Below are positions 1 to 6,674 of a stretch of DNA of 11,116 nt, piece by piece. The stretch is taken from assembly GCA_046496595.1 (NCBI GenBank), contig JAWOGU010000705.1, forward strand, positions 1-11,116, written 5' to 3'. Both the position numbers and the translations under genes were made by a program. This DNA is from GCA-2746795 sp046496595 (GTDB lineage Bacteria > Chloroflexota > Anaerolineae > Promineifilales > Promineifilaceae). Under the pieces are notes generated by a model that did not search any database, was not told the DNA's origin, and saw nothing but the letters and a program-made list of their open reading frames with translations. Position 1 is the first letter of the stretch. Each line of letters begins with the position of its first letter.

Positions 1-455
1 GTTTTCACCGTTGCTTTTCCCAACCAGTCCCCAACAGCATAGGAAATATGAATGAAATGGGGGATACGAAAGAAAAACGAGAGGATTTTTGCCAAAAAAA
101 CCTCGTACCTTTGTTGGGATGTGTAAATGATATCCGGTTGGATTTTCCAGACCTTCCAACTCAAAAAGAAAAATGCAAAAGGAAACCGGTAAAGCATCAA
201 GAACAACCTCTGCCATTTAGCCGGTTTCGGTTTCAGGCTCATATCCCGACCAAAATCATAGTAAAAGTTTCGGTTTTCCCGGGACAACCTGGCAGCCTTG
301 TTTTTTGTAGCATCTTGTTTATGCGTTTGCCATATGAAAAAACAATCCACCAAATTGGGATCTGCGTTTTCAGCTAATAACTGGTGAACGTTATATTCAC
401 TTGTGTGCTGCCTGGTTGCATGTAAAAACAAAATGCGTAAACCCTTACTCGTCAT
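1..455 (-). CDS. GT4-like glycosyltransferase, N-terminal part (open at window edge)
   Basis: This reading frame is open from an ATG at 455-453 to the left edge, giving 151 residues with no stop. The start overlaps the end of the upstream methyltransferase gene by 11 bp (445-455), so translational coupling is likely. Residues 6-13 (LRILFLHA) form the first beta strand expected of a GT-B glycosyltransferase, followed by a helix around residues 18-30. Residues 106-112 (QPDIIYT) are the typical strand in which these enzymes read 'the place where X is found', and residues 131-146 (IPHFIHISYAVGDWLG) follow the GT4 acceptor-domain pattern. The C-terminal nucleotide-sugar-binding domain with the EX7E motif would lie outside the window. 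The family would transfer a sugar from an activated donor at the cytoplasmic face, for envelope glycans. Family assignment is by pattern only; the substrate cannot be told. The region is somewhat AT-richer than its neighbours. Confidence 0.8.
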   Translation of the reverse strand, partial: MTSKGLRILFLHATRQHTSEYNVHQLLAENADPNLVDCFFIWQTHKQDATKNKAARLSRENRNFYYDFGRDMSLKPKPAKWQRLFLMLYRFPFAFFFLSWKVWKIQPDIIYTSQQRYEVFLAKILSFFFRIPHFIHISYAVGDWLGKATVK

Positions 456-1080
456 GCCAACCCGCTTTGCCGACCAGAGGAACAAAGGCCACCGGCCCTT
501 TGGATTCCTGCCGGTAATCATAAAGACTTTTGCGTATTACCCGGACAAGCTGTTGATGACGCTTATTTTTGCCCACTGGCATTACCAGGCGTCCTCCAGT
601 TTTTAGCTGTTCTTTTAAGGGCAGGGGCACATCCGGGCCACCGGCCGCCACGACGATGCCATCGTAAGGGGCAAACTCTTCGCAGCCCAGGGTACCGTCG
701 CCATGTACGACAATGACATTGTCATATCCCAACGCCGCTAACCGTTCCCGGGCGGTCCAGGCCAGCTTTTCATAGCGTTCCATGGTGATCACTTGGGCGG
801 CGAGTCGGCTGAGAACGGCCGCTGCGTAGCCGGAGCCAGTCCCAATTTCCAAGACGGTGCTGTCTGGCTTTAAGGCTAATAATTCGAGCATGTAAGCCAC
901 CACATAGGGTTGGGAGATTGTCTGTTTTTCGCCAATCGGGAGAGGCCCATCGTTGTAAGCAGCGCCCCAGTAGGCTTCTGGCACAAACTGCTCTCGGGGA
1001 ACAAGACCCATAGCGTGGAGAACGGCCGTTTCCGTGATGCCCCGTTCTTGTAATTGCTCTGTTACCATGTGCGCCCGCAT
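445..1080 (-). CDS. pcm: Protein-L-isoaspartate O-methyltransferase
   Basis: This SAM-dependent enzyme methylates L-isoaspartyl residues in aged proteins so that they can be repaired to aspartate; it is cytosolic. Taking the ATG at 1080 as start gives 211 residues, close to the about 208 of E. coli Pcm. Residues 50-59 (GEKQTISQPY) match the family signature, and residues 76-85 (VLEIGTGSGY) are the SAM-binding motif I. HGDGTLG and the C-terminal FVPLVG also fit the family. An in-frame ATG at 1173 would give 242 residues but would overlap the response-regulator gene by 61 bp and add a tail unlike the family; a GTG at 1104 is also possible. No start has a strong Shine-Dalgarno sequence, so the start is uncertain although the product is not. 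It sits 32 bp after the response regulator stop and overlaps the glycosyltransferase downstream, so all three are probably one transcript. Confidence 0.93.
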   Translation of the reverse strand: MRAHMVTEQLQERGITETAVLHAMGLVPREQFVPEAYWGAAYNDGPLPIGEKQTISQPYVVAYMLELLALKPDSTVLEIGTGSGYAAAVLSRLAAQVITMERYEKLAWTARERLAALGYDNVIVVHGDGTLGCEEFAPYDGIVVAAGGPDVPLPLKEQLKTGGRLVMPVGKNKRHQQLVRVIRKSLYDYRQESKGPVAFVPLVGKAGWHDE

Positions 1081-1112
1081 TGCGGCAAAATCGTATTCAA
1101 CCACGTCTTTTT

Positions 1113-1778
1113 TTATCCGCTCAACTGATCCGTTGCTGCCAGCCGCTGCTTCAACAGCTTCAACTTTTCCCATTCCTGCCGCTGCAAATAGACCCAGGCC
1201 AGCGCCACCAACAACCGGCGGTCACAGTCAGGCTCGGCCGTCACCTGCTCCAGCACACGCATCGCCTTGGCGTCTGAGCGCTGCTGCTTCACATATTCGA
1301 CCGCCAGCTCTTTCAGAATCACATCGCGCTGCTGGCGAAGCTGCGCCACCTGGTCAGACTGCCGCCGCTTGACTGCCAGATTCCGGCTGACCTGCCCAAT
1401 CGTTTCAATCAGCTGATCCCCCGTGAACGGTTTTGTAAGATACCCTCTGGCGCCCACCGCCATGGCTTCCAGCAGTGTTTCCGTATCCCGTTCAGCCGAG
1501 ATGATAATGCAGGCCAGTTCGGGCCGTTCGGCGCGCATGGCGGCAATCGCCTCCAGCCCATTCATGCCTGGCATATTCACATCCATCAGCGCGATGTCCG
1601 GCTTATACTGCCGGGCCATTTCTAATGCCTCACGGCCGTTTTTCGCCGTCGCCACAATTTCCACGTTTGGAATCAACGTCAACATCAAGCGGGTGCTGCG
1701 GCGCATTTCTGTCTCATCATCGGCAATCATCACCCGCAATCGCGCGGGTGCATTTGCCGTCTGACCGGTCTTCGCCAT
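1113..1778 (-). CDS. Response regulator, REC domain with helical C-terminal region, no DNA-binding domain
   Basis: 221 residues. The N-terminal REC domain (about residues 14-130) is complete: acidic pair D20-D21, phosphoacceptor D66 in LMDVNMPGMNG, S94 at the Thr/Ser switch position, and K116 in the TKPF motif. A coiled, charged segment follows (about 130-165), then a helical stretch (about 170-215, with LVALAWVYLQRQEWEKL) that resembles a single TPR-like hairpin. There is no winged helix, HTH, GGDEF, HD or kinase domain, so output is probably by protein-protein contact. No cognate histidine kinase is in the window. The start is supported by AAAGGA about 9 nt upstream and by a sigma70-like promoter 62 bp or so upstream. 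It is the first gene of the leftward operon with pcm and the glycosyltransferase. Confidence 0.92.
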   Translation of the reverse strand: MAKTGQTANAPARLRVMIADDETEMRRSTRLMLTLIPNVEIVATAKNGREALEMARQYKPDIALMDVNMPGMNGLEAIAAMRAERPELACIIISAERDTETLLEAMAVGARGYLTKPFTGDQLIETIGQVSRNLAVKRRQSDQVAQLRQQRDVILKELAVEYVKQQRSDAKAMRVLEQVTAEPDCDRRLLVALAWVYLQRQEWEKLKLLKQRLAATDQLSG

Positions 1779-1846
1779 GGTTAGTCATCCTTTATTGAGA
1801 GTGCCTGGAACTGCAATCTCAGTACAAACCATATCCCAAGTACCTT

Positions 1847-1875
1847 ATTATACACAAATGAATCTTGCTTGAGAA
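1847..1875 (-). promoter_or_regulatory. Sigma70-like promoter for the response regulator operon
   Basis: On the minus strand a perfect -10 box TATAAT (1852-1847) is preceded, after a 17-nt spacer, by TTCTCA (1875-1870), which matches four of six bases of TTGACA. Transcription would start near 1840, leaving a leader of about 60 nt before the ATG at 1778. The -35 box lies 18 bp from the start of the 8-bp tandem array. Confidence 0.6.
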
Positions 1876-1892
1876 AGAAGTAGAGGCGAGCC

Positions 1893-1948
1893 GGTGGCAG
1901 AGTGGCAAGGTGGCAGAGTGGCAAGGTGGCAAGGTGGCAAGGTGGCAG
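1893..1948. repeat. Tandem array, seven 8-bp units (GGTGGCAR / AGTGGCAA)
   Basis: Seven contiguous units: GGTGGCAG, AGTGGCAA, GGTGGCAG, AGTGGCAA, GGTGGCAA, GGTGGCAA, GGTGGCAG. The first four read as two copies of a 16-bp unit, matching the period of the neighbouring array. Inverted single copies of the same word (CTTGCCACC) occur at 2063-2071, on the far side of the second array. There is no protein-coding potential and no CRISPR-like spacers. Confidence 0.95.
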
Positions 1949-1956
1949 GGTTTTTC

Positions 1957-2060
1957 ACCCCATCACCTCCACACCCCATCACCTCCACACCCCATCACCT
2001 CTACATCCCATCACCTCTACATCCCATCATCTCTACATCCCATCACCCCATCACCTCCAC
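1957..2060. repeat. Tandem array, six 16-bp units plus a half unit (ACCCCATCACCTCCAC)
   Basis: Units start at 1957, 1973, 1989, 2005, 2021 and 2045, with an 8-bp half unit at 2037-2044. Variants are mostly C/T transitions (for example ATCCCATCACCTCTAC). The unit is itself two 8-mers, so the half-unit register fits the 8-bp period of the first array. The plus strand is almost free of G, and the complementary strand has runs of G2-G4 spaced by short loops. Confidence 0.95.
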
Positions 2061-2063
2061 ATC

Positions 2064-2093
2064 TTGCCACCCAGCCCGTCAGTATGCTATGCT
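2064..2093 (+). promoter_or_regulatory. Candidate extended -10 promoter for the nSTAND gene
   Basis: TTGCCA (2064-2069), an 18-nt spacer and TATGCT (2088-2093), with the extended -10 dinucleotide TG at 2085-2086. Transcription would start near 2100, giving a leader of about 40 nt. The -35 box is part of an inverted copy of the repeat word TGGCAAG directly after the second array. The call rests on consensus matching only. Confidence 0.45.
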
Positions 2094-2141
2094 ACGCCAC
2101 AACCGCACTAGAAATTCACCACCCATCCAACATAACCGCTT

Positions 2142-5100
2142 ATGGCAAACCCCAACCAGCCAACCGCTCTCCCTGAATGGCCCGCCCACCTGCGAGATAT
2201 GCTCGTAGAATATTTCAACCTGGCTGAACTCGAATCCCTCTGCCTGGATATCAGCGTGAGTTTTGAAGAATTGGGTGAAGGGGCAAAATCGCGGCGAGTG
2301 GTGCGCTTGATACGGCTTATGGCAGATAACGGCCGTTTACCCACCCTCATCCACCGCTGTGCCCAACTCCGCCCCGCCCTCGACTGGGAAACCATCCGCC
2401 AGAAAGCCGAAGAAAATCCACAGCTCTTCCAACTCATCGACACCACCGACGACAACATTCTACACTTGCTCCAACAAATCGCCGCCCAAACGCTCGTTAC
2501 CGACAGCGACGCCCAGGGCATTGAAAGCCAGCCGGCGGAACCCGGCGATCCGCCTTACCTCGGCCTGCAATACTTCACCGAAGCCGACGCCGACCATTTT
2601 TTTGGCCGCGAACAACTCACCGCCCAGGTCATCAACCGGCTCCACGACGAACGCTTTCTCACCGTCATCGGCGCTTCCGGCAGCGGCAAATCATCCCTGG
2701 TGCGCGCCGGCGTCATCCCCGCCCTGCGCCGCGGCGAGAAGCTGGCAAACAACGCCCTGCCGCCCGCCAACAGCCGCCAGTGGCTTATCCGCATCCTCAC
2801 CCCTACTGCCCACCCGCTGGACGCCCTGGCAGCGGCCCTCACACAGGACAGTGACTCGGTAACGGCCGTTATCGACCTCCACGCCGCCCTCCGCCAAAAC
2901 ACCCGCGCCCTCACCCTCGCCGCCCAGCAGCTCCTCGCCCGCAACAGCCGCCCGCGCCTGTTGCTCGTCATCGACCAGTTCGAGGAAATCTTTACCCTCT
3001 GCCGCCAGCCCGACGAACGAAAAGCGTTTATTGATAATCTGGTAACGGCCGTTGCTCCCGAAGACAACGCCCCAATTACCATCCTCACCACCATGCGCGC
3101 CGAATTCTACGGACAATGCGCCCAGGACGACAACCTGCGCCGCCTCGTCTCCCAACACCAGGAATACATCGGCGCCATGAACCGCGAAGAACTGGCTCGC
3201 GCCATCGTCCAACCCGCCGCCCTCGGTAACTGGCGCATCCAGGAAGGACTGGTCGAGCAAATGCTCGACGACGTGGGCTACGAACCGGGCGCCCTGCCCC
3301 TGCTCTCCCATGCCCTCCTGGAAACCTGGGCGCGGCGGCGTGGGCGCACCATGACCCTCTCCGGCTACCGTGAATCCGGCGGCGTGCGCGGCGCCATCGC
3401 CCAAACCGCCGAAGCCATCTTCCAACAGCGGCTCACTCCCCAGCAGCAGCCAGTCGCCCGCATGATCTTTGTGCGCCTCACCGAACTGGGTGAAAGCGTC
3501 GACGGCTTCACCCCCGACACCCGCCGCCGCGCCGCCTTCAGCGAACTCATCACCCGCACCACCGATCCTGACATGCTCAACGCCGTGCTGGACATCCTCA
3601 CCCAATCCCGCCTCGTCACCACCGACCTGCTGCCGCCCGACGAAACCAAAGTGGTTGAAGTCTCCCACGAAGCGCTCATCCGTGAATGGCCTACGCTGCG
3701 CCGCTGGCTCAACCAGGACCGCGAAAATCTCATCCGCCAGCGCCAGCTCACCGACGACGTCAACGAATGGCTCAAACTGGAGCGTGACCCCGGCGCCCTA
3801 TACCGCGGCGCGCGCTTGCAGCAAACACAACAGTGGGCCAATGCCTTCCCGGAACCGCTCAACGCCGAAGAGCAAGAATTCCTGGAAGCCAGCCAGGCCG
3901 CCGCCCAGGCAGAAGCGGAACGGGAAGCGCGACTGGCCCATTCACAGCGCACGCAGCGCATCATGATTGGGGCTGTTGTCATACTCATTATCGCTTTCAT
4001 CGGCGGCATTGTTTACATTTTCTCCAATCCGGGGCGCACTGCCAGCCAGTTGGAAACAATGGTCACACCCACCATCTGCATCCCCCAGACTATGCCCGGC
4101 GATTTTAACATTGCCATCGCGGAATTTGCCGTGCTGGACGAAACAGGCAGCCTGGATAGAACCAATCGCGCCGGGCAGCAGTTAGCCGGCCGCGTGCAAA
4201 ATCAACTGCAAACCGCCTTTGCCAACGACGACAGCATCGCCGTCTGGGCGGATAACGAAGCGCTGTTCCAACATTTCTGCGCCGTCATCGGTCCGGCCGG
4301 CGACGACCTGGCAGGCGTTGCCGCTCCCGCTGACCTTGCCGTCCAATTGGAGGCGGACGTGGTCATTTACGGCACGATCCGCCCCGTTGGCAGCCGGGGT
4401 GAACTCCAACTGAAATTCCACCTGGCTCCGCAGTTGGGCATAGACGCCAGCGGCATTGTCGGCGCTTACACCTTTGAAAAGTCGGCGCCGATTTTTGATA
4501 TGAACAATCCCGGCAGCGAAGTAGACGCAGTGTTGGGTCCGCAAACGGAGGCGCTGGCCCGCACGGCGCGTGGGTTTACCAAAGAAATGCTGGGCTTGCA
4601 AGAAGAAGCGCTGGCCGATTTTGAGCAAGCCGCCGCCGCCGCTCCCGATTCCAGTTTCACCCACTTTTTTGTCGGTCAGGAAAACTTGTTTTTATCCCTG
4701 GAGGCTGAGGGAGACGAGGCGCTGGCCTATGAAACGGCCGCCGAAGCCGCCTTTAACCGCGCCCAGGACAACGCCCGCGCCCAAATCGGGTTGGGCGGCA
4801 TCCATTTTCTGCGGGCGCAGCGGCTGCTGACTGAAGCCCTTGACGATAATCTGGCCCAGAGTGAACGGCTGCTGGCTCTGGACAGCGCCCAGGCTGAGGC
4901 GGAAGAAGCGCTGGCGCGCTACACGGCCGTTATCGCCGGCGGCAGTCAGATTGAAACCTATGGCGTGCCGGTAGATGTCTATGCCGGGTATGGCGCGGGT
5001 ATCACTCAGCGTTTATTGGGCGAAATAGCCTTCGAGCAAGGCGATCCGGTCCTGGCCGAACAGCTCATCGACGAAGCTCGCGCTGCGCTAACCGCCCTGG

Positions 5101-5360
5101 AGCCAACGCTGGCAACCCTGGACGATTACCGCCTGCAAGCTCAAGCCTATCAAGCCCTGGGCGTCATGTATGAATGGCAGCGCTTTCTACGCGAACAACG
5201 AGGTGACGCCGCCGGCAGCGCTGAAGCTGTTCAAAACGCCCGCACCGCCTATACAAAGTGCGTGGCCGTTGGTGAAGCTTTCCCCTTCGACACGGATGTC
5301 GTGGACGCCATCGTGGAAACGCAGTGCCGCCCCCGCCTGGAACAACTGCCAGCCTCCTGA
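2142..5360 (+). CDS. EAD-nSTAND NTPase with transmembrane span and extracytoplasmic helical repeats
   Basis: 1072 residues. Residues about 10-82 form a small helical domain ending in a characteristic 'L..RP' and match the effector-associated (EAD, Death-like) adaptors found at the N-termini of STAND proteins. Residues 137-165 (PYLGLQYFTEADADHFFGRE) and the P-loop G177-ASGSG-K183-SS are typical of the nSTAND1 class. Walker B is LLLVID278QFEE, a sensor-like arginine is R319, and the STAND 'GALPLL' proline motif lies at 383-388. SHEALIREWP (508-517) marks the winged-helix part. A hydrophobic span at about 607-627 follows R603/R606, suggesting cytoplasmic N-terminus and outside C-terminus. Residues 654-765 look like an alpha/beta domain (IAIAEF, ADVVIYGTI), and about 801-1060 is TPR-like helical repeat. 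By family analogy, ligand sensing by the repeats would drive NTP-dependent assembly and recruit an EAD-matched effector, which is not in the window. No clear ribosome-binding site precedes the ATG. It is followed at 43 bp by a lipoprotein gene. Confidence 0.9.
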   Translation: MANPNQPTALPEWPAHLRDMLVEYFNLAELESLCLDISVSFEELGEGAKSRRVVRLIRLMADNGRLPTLIHRCAQLRPALDWETIRQKAEENPQLFQLIDTTDDNILHLLQQIAAQTLVTDSDAQGIESQPAEPGDPPYLGLQYFTEADADHFFGREQLTAQVINRLHDERFLTVIGASGSGKSSLVRAGVIPALRRGEKLANNALPPANSRQWLIRILTPTAHPLDALAAALTQDSDSVTAVIDLHAALRQNTRALTLAAQQLLARNSRPRLLLVIDQFEEIFTLCRQPDERKAFIDNLVTAVAPEDNAPITILTTMRAEFYGQCAQDDNLRRLVSQHQEYIGAMNREELARAIVQPAALGNWRIQEGLVEQMLDDVGYEPGALPLLSHALLETWARRRGRTMTLSGYRESGGVRGAIAQTAEAIFQQRLTPQQQPVARMIFVRLTELGESVDGFTPDTRRRAAFSELITRTTDPDMLNAVLDILTQSRLVTTDLLPPDETKVVEVSHEALIREWPTLRRWLNQDRENLIRQRQLTDDVNEWLKLERDPGALYRGARLQQTQQWANAFPEPLNAEEQEFLEASQAAAQAEAEREARLAHSQRTQRIMIGAVVILIIAFIGGIVYIFSNPGRTASQLETMVTPTICIPQTMPGDFNIAIAEFAVLDETGSLDRTNRAGQQLAGRVQNQLQTAFANDDSIAVWADNEALFQHFCAVIGPAGDDLAGVAAPADLAVQLEADVVIYGTIRPVGSRGELQLKFHLAPQLGIDASGIVGAYTFEKSAPIFDMNNPGSEVDAVLGPQTEALARTARGFTKEMLGLQEEALADFEQAAAAAPDSSFTHFFVGQENLFLSLEAEGDEALAYETAAEAAFNRAQDNARAQIGLGGIHFLRAQRLLTEALDDNLAQSERLLALDSAQAEAEEALARYTAVIAGGSQIETYGVPVDVYAGYGAGITQRLLGEIAFEQGDPVLAEQLIDEARAALTALEPTLATLDDYRLQAQAYQALGVMYEWQRFLREQRGDAAGSAEAVQNARTAYTKCVAVGEAFPFDTDVVDAIVETQCRPRLEQLPAS

Positions 5361-5387
5361 ATTTCGACAGGGATCTGGCGCAAATTT

Positions 5388-5394
5388 GAGGAGG
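5388..5394 (+). promoter_or_regulatory. Ribosome binding site fixing the lipoprotein start
   Basis: GAGGAGG lies 9 nt before the ATG at 5404. It shows that the frame's earlier ATG at 5170, inside the nSTAND gene, is not the start. Confidence 0.9.
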
Positions 5395-5403
5395 TTTCAC
5401 ATC

Positions 5404-6219
5404 ATGCAACGTCTTCTATTCGTTCTACTCACTACCGGACTGCTTCTGTTTCTGGCAGCCTGCAACACCGATACCCCGCCGGATAACGCCTCGGCCCAAA
5501 CCGGCAGCAGCGCTACTTGTAATCCTACGCAGCCGCTCAACCTGCGTTTTGGCCCCGGCCTCAGCTACAATCCGCCCCTGCGCGCGCTCTCCCCAGACGA
5601 AGATCTCACACCATTGGCCTTCGCCGCGCAAGGTTTCCCCAGCGGTCAATGGCTTGAAGTGGAAGTGGCGGCTACCGGTGAATTGGGCTGGGTCAGCGCC
5701 GGTTCCGCCTTTGTGAGTTGCAGCGTGGATCCCGCTTCACTGCCACCCGCCGCCAACATTCCGCCTACGCCAGCGGCGGCCCCCACCAATACGCCGCAAG
5801 CTGTCGCCCAGGTCGGCCCGCCCCGCATCACCAACAATCCGCCCGGCGGTTCCAAAGCAGATTACGTCAAAGACGAAGTGATCGTGGACGACGTTTTTTT
5901 GTTCCGCATGTGGATTGCCGACACCCGCTTTGGCGAACAAGACGGCGCGGGAATTGACCACGTAGAGTTCACCATCAGCACCCAGGACCAGAGCCAGATC
6001 ATCTACCAGAATCGAGAGGATGACGCCGCCTATTGTGTATTTCAGGGGGGGGTACCTGATTGTAATCCGTGGCGGCAGGAAAACGGCCGTTTCCTCTGGC
6101 CCAATGGTATTGAAGTGCAGCCCGGCGCTTACCACGCCACCATCCTCGTCTATCCCCAAGACCCTGCCTTCAGCGACGAAGTGTGGAATTGGGATTTCGA
6201 CTTCTGGATAGACCAATAG
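5404..6219 (+). CDS. SH3-domain lipoprotein
   Basis: 271 residues. The N-terminus is a type II signal peptide: R3, a hydrophobic core to residue 17 and lipobox L17-A-A-C20, so the mature protein would be lipidated at Cys20 and face outside the membrane. Residues about 44-106 form a bacterial SH3-like domain (LNLRFGPGLSY, GQWLEVEV, ELGWVSAG), a fold that often binds peptidoglycan or peptides. A Pro/Ala/Thr-rich linker spans about 108-140. The C-terminal part (about 141-271) is beta-rich with DGAGIDHVEF and an aromatic end (WNWDFDFW); I do not recognise its family. Two cysteines (C211, C220) could form a disulfide. It lies 43 bp after the nSTAND gene in the same direction and shares its predicted outer location with the nSTAND C-terminal half, so the two may act together. 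That partnership is an inference from context. Confidence 0.88.
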   Translation: MQRLLFVLLTTGLLLFLAACNTDTPPDNASAQTGSSATCNPTQPLNLRFGPGLSYNPPLRALSPDEDLTPLAFAAQGFPSGQWLEVEVAATGELGWVSAGSAFVSCSVDPASLPPAANIPPTPAAAPTNTPQAVAQVGPPRITNNPPGGSKADYVKDEVIVDDVFLFRMWIADTRFGEQDGAGIDHVEFTISTQDQSQIIYQNREDDAAYCVFQGGVPDCNPWRQENGRFLWPNGIEVQPGAYHATILVYPQDPAFSDEVWNWDFDFWIDQ

Positions 6220-6306
6220 CCCATTTGAAACCAAACCTGTAGAATTGGCCTGATTGAAAATCTGGCATGTTCATTCTTTGGCCAACCCACCTTTACAATT
6301 TTGGGG

Positions 6307-6365
6307 TGTAGCCGCGGTATCCTTACCGCGTTTTACACCAGCGCGGTTAGGATACCGCGGCTACA
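6307..6365. repeat. Inverted repeat, 24-bp arms with one mismatch, 11-nt loop
   Basis: The left arm is 6307-6330 (beginning TGTAGCCGCGGTATCC) and the right arm is 6342-6365, its reverse complement except for one T/A change. The loop is TTTTACACCAG. It is followed by AAAAAG and not by a T-run, so it is not a classical intrinsic terminator on the plus strand. Probably a dispersed REP- or MITE-like hairpin. Confidence 0.93.
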
Positions 6366-6403
6366 AAAAGAACCTTCGAGTCTTTGGGAATCCGTAGGAT
6401 GAC

Positions 6404-6449
6404 CACCACATGGTAGGGGCGGTTCGCGAACCGCCCCTACCATGTGGTG
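6404..6449. repeat. Perfect 46-bp palindrome without loop
   Basis: The two 23-bp half-sites are exact reverse complements about the centre TTCGCGAA (6423-6430), flanked by GGTAGGGGCGG and CCGCCCCTACC. On the outer left TGGGAA and TGA, separated by nine extra bases, pair with TCATTCCCA on the right, so the original element may have been longer. It is intergenic and resembles dispersed GC-rich palindromes of the REP type. Confidence 0.95.
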
Positions 6450-6477
6450 TCATTCCCATAAACTCCTGAAAAACCGA

Positions 6478-6626
6478 ACCTTCTCAATAATTCGGGGCGG
6501 AGTTGGTTGAGCCTGTCGAAACCAACGGCCTGTGGCCGAACCAACGGCCTGTGGCCGAACCAACGGCCTTGGCCGAACCAACGGCCTTCGACAGGCTCAG
6601 GCCTCGTTTTCCCCAGAATATTGAAA
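6478..6626 (+). mobile_element. MITE-like repeat, copy 1 (3.5 internal units)
   Basis: It starts with ACCTTCTCAATAATTCG, then GGAGTTGGTTGAGCCTGTCG. Next come 19-bp units CCAACGGCCTGTGGCCGAA at 6522 and 6541, an 18-bp variant at 6560 and a half unit at 6578. It closes with TTCGACAGGCTCAGG and CCTCGTTTTCCCC...AATATTGA. The subterminal words GAGCCTGTCGAA and TTCGACAGGCTC are inverted repeats. No transposase is encoded. It lies just upstream of the membrane-protein gene. Confidence 0.85.
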
Positions 6627-6664
6627 TATTACGATGAAAACCACAAACGCCAGCGCCATCATTT

Positions 6665-6670
6665 GGAGGA
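6665..6670 (+). promoter_or_regulatory. Ribosome binding site of the membrane-protein gene
   Basis: GGAGGA ends 4 nt before the ATG at 6675, a slightly short spacing. It supports this start over the in-frame ATG at 6507, which would translate the MITE-like repeat. Confidence 0.75.
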
Positions 6671-6674
6671 ACCC

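Larger units (their letters stand above)
6220..6477. other. Gene-free spacer with two strong inverted repeats
   Basis: No credible gene is seen in 6220-6477. Apart from the two inverted repeats listed separately, the first 85 bases are plain AT-richer sequence after the lipoprotein stop. No hairpin with a U-run was found there, so the end of the nSTAND-lipoprotein transcript is not defined unless the inverted repeats serve that role. Confidence 0.7.

Noticed and set aside
48..377. Plus-strand open frame of 109 codons
   Set aside because: It is antisense to the glycosyltransferase frame, which has family-like strands and a coupled start; the plus-strand product has no recognisable pattern.
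1081..1173. Longer pcm start at 1173
   Set aside because: It overlaps the response regulator by 61 bp and adds a low-complexity tail; the ATG at 1080 gives the usual family length. Not fully excluded.
1893..2060. CRISPR array
   Set aside because: The units are 8 and 16 bp and contiguous, with no unique spacers and no cas genes nearby.
1865..2208. Three overlapping plus-strand frames over the tandem arrays
   Set aside because: They only translate the 8-bp and 16-bp repeats, which stay open because the units lack stops.
2691..3668. Minus-strand open frame of 325 codons
   Set aside because: Shadow of the nSTAND gene in GC-rich sequence; the product is Gly/Glu-rich with no domain, while the plus strand carries a complete P-loop ATPase.
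5170..5403. N-terminal extension of the lipoprotein
   Set aside because: It lies inside the nSTAND gene; GAGGAGG and a lipoprotein signal peptide mark the start at 5404.
6307..6365. Intrinsic terminator of the nSTAND-lipoprotein operon
   Set aside because: The stem is strong but no T-run follows on the plus strand and it is 87 bp past the stop; treated as a repeat.
6507..6674. N-terminal extension of the membrane protein
   Set aside because: It translates the MITE-like repeat; a ribosome-binding site precedes the ATG at 6675.
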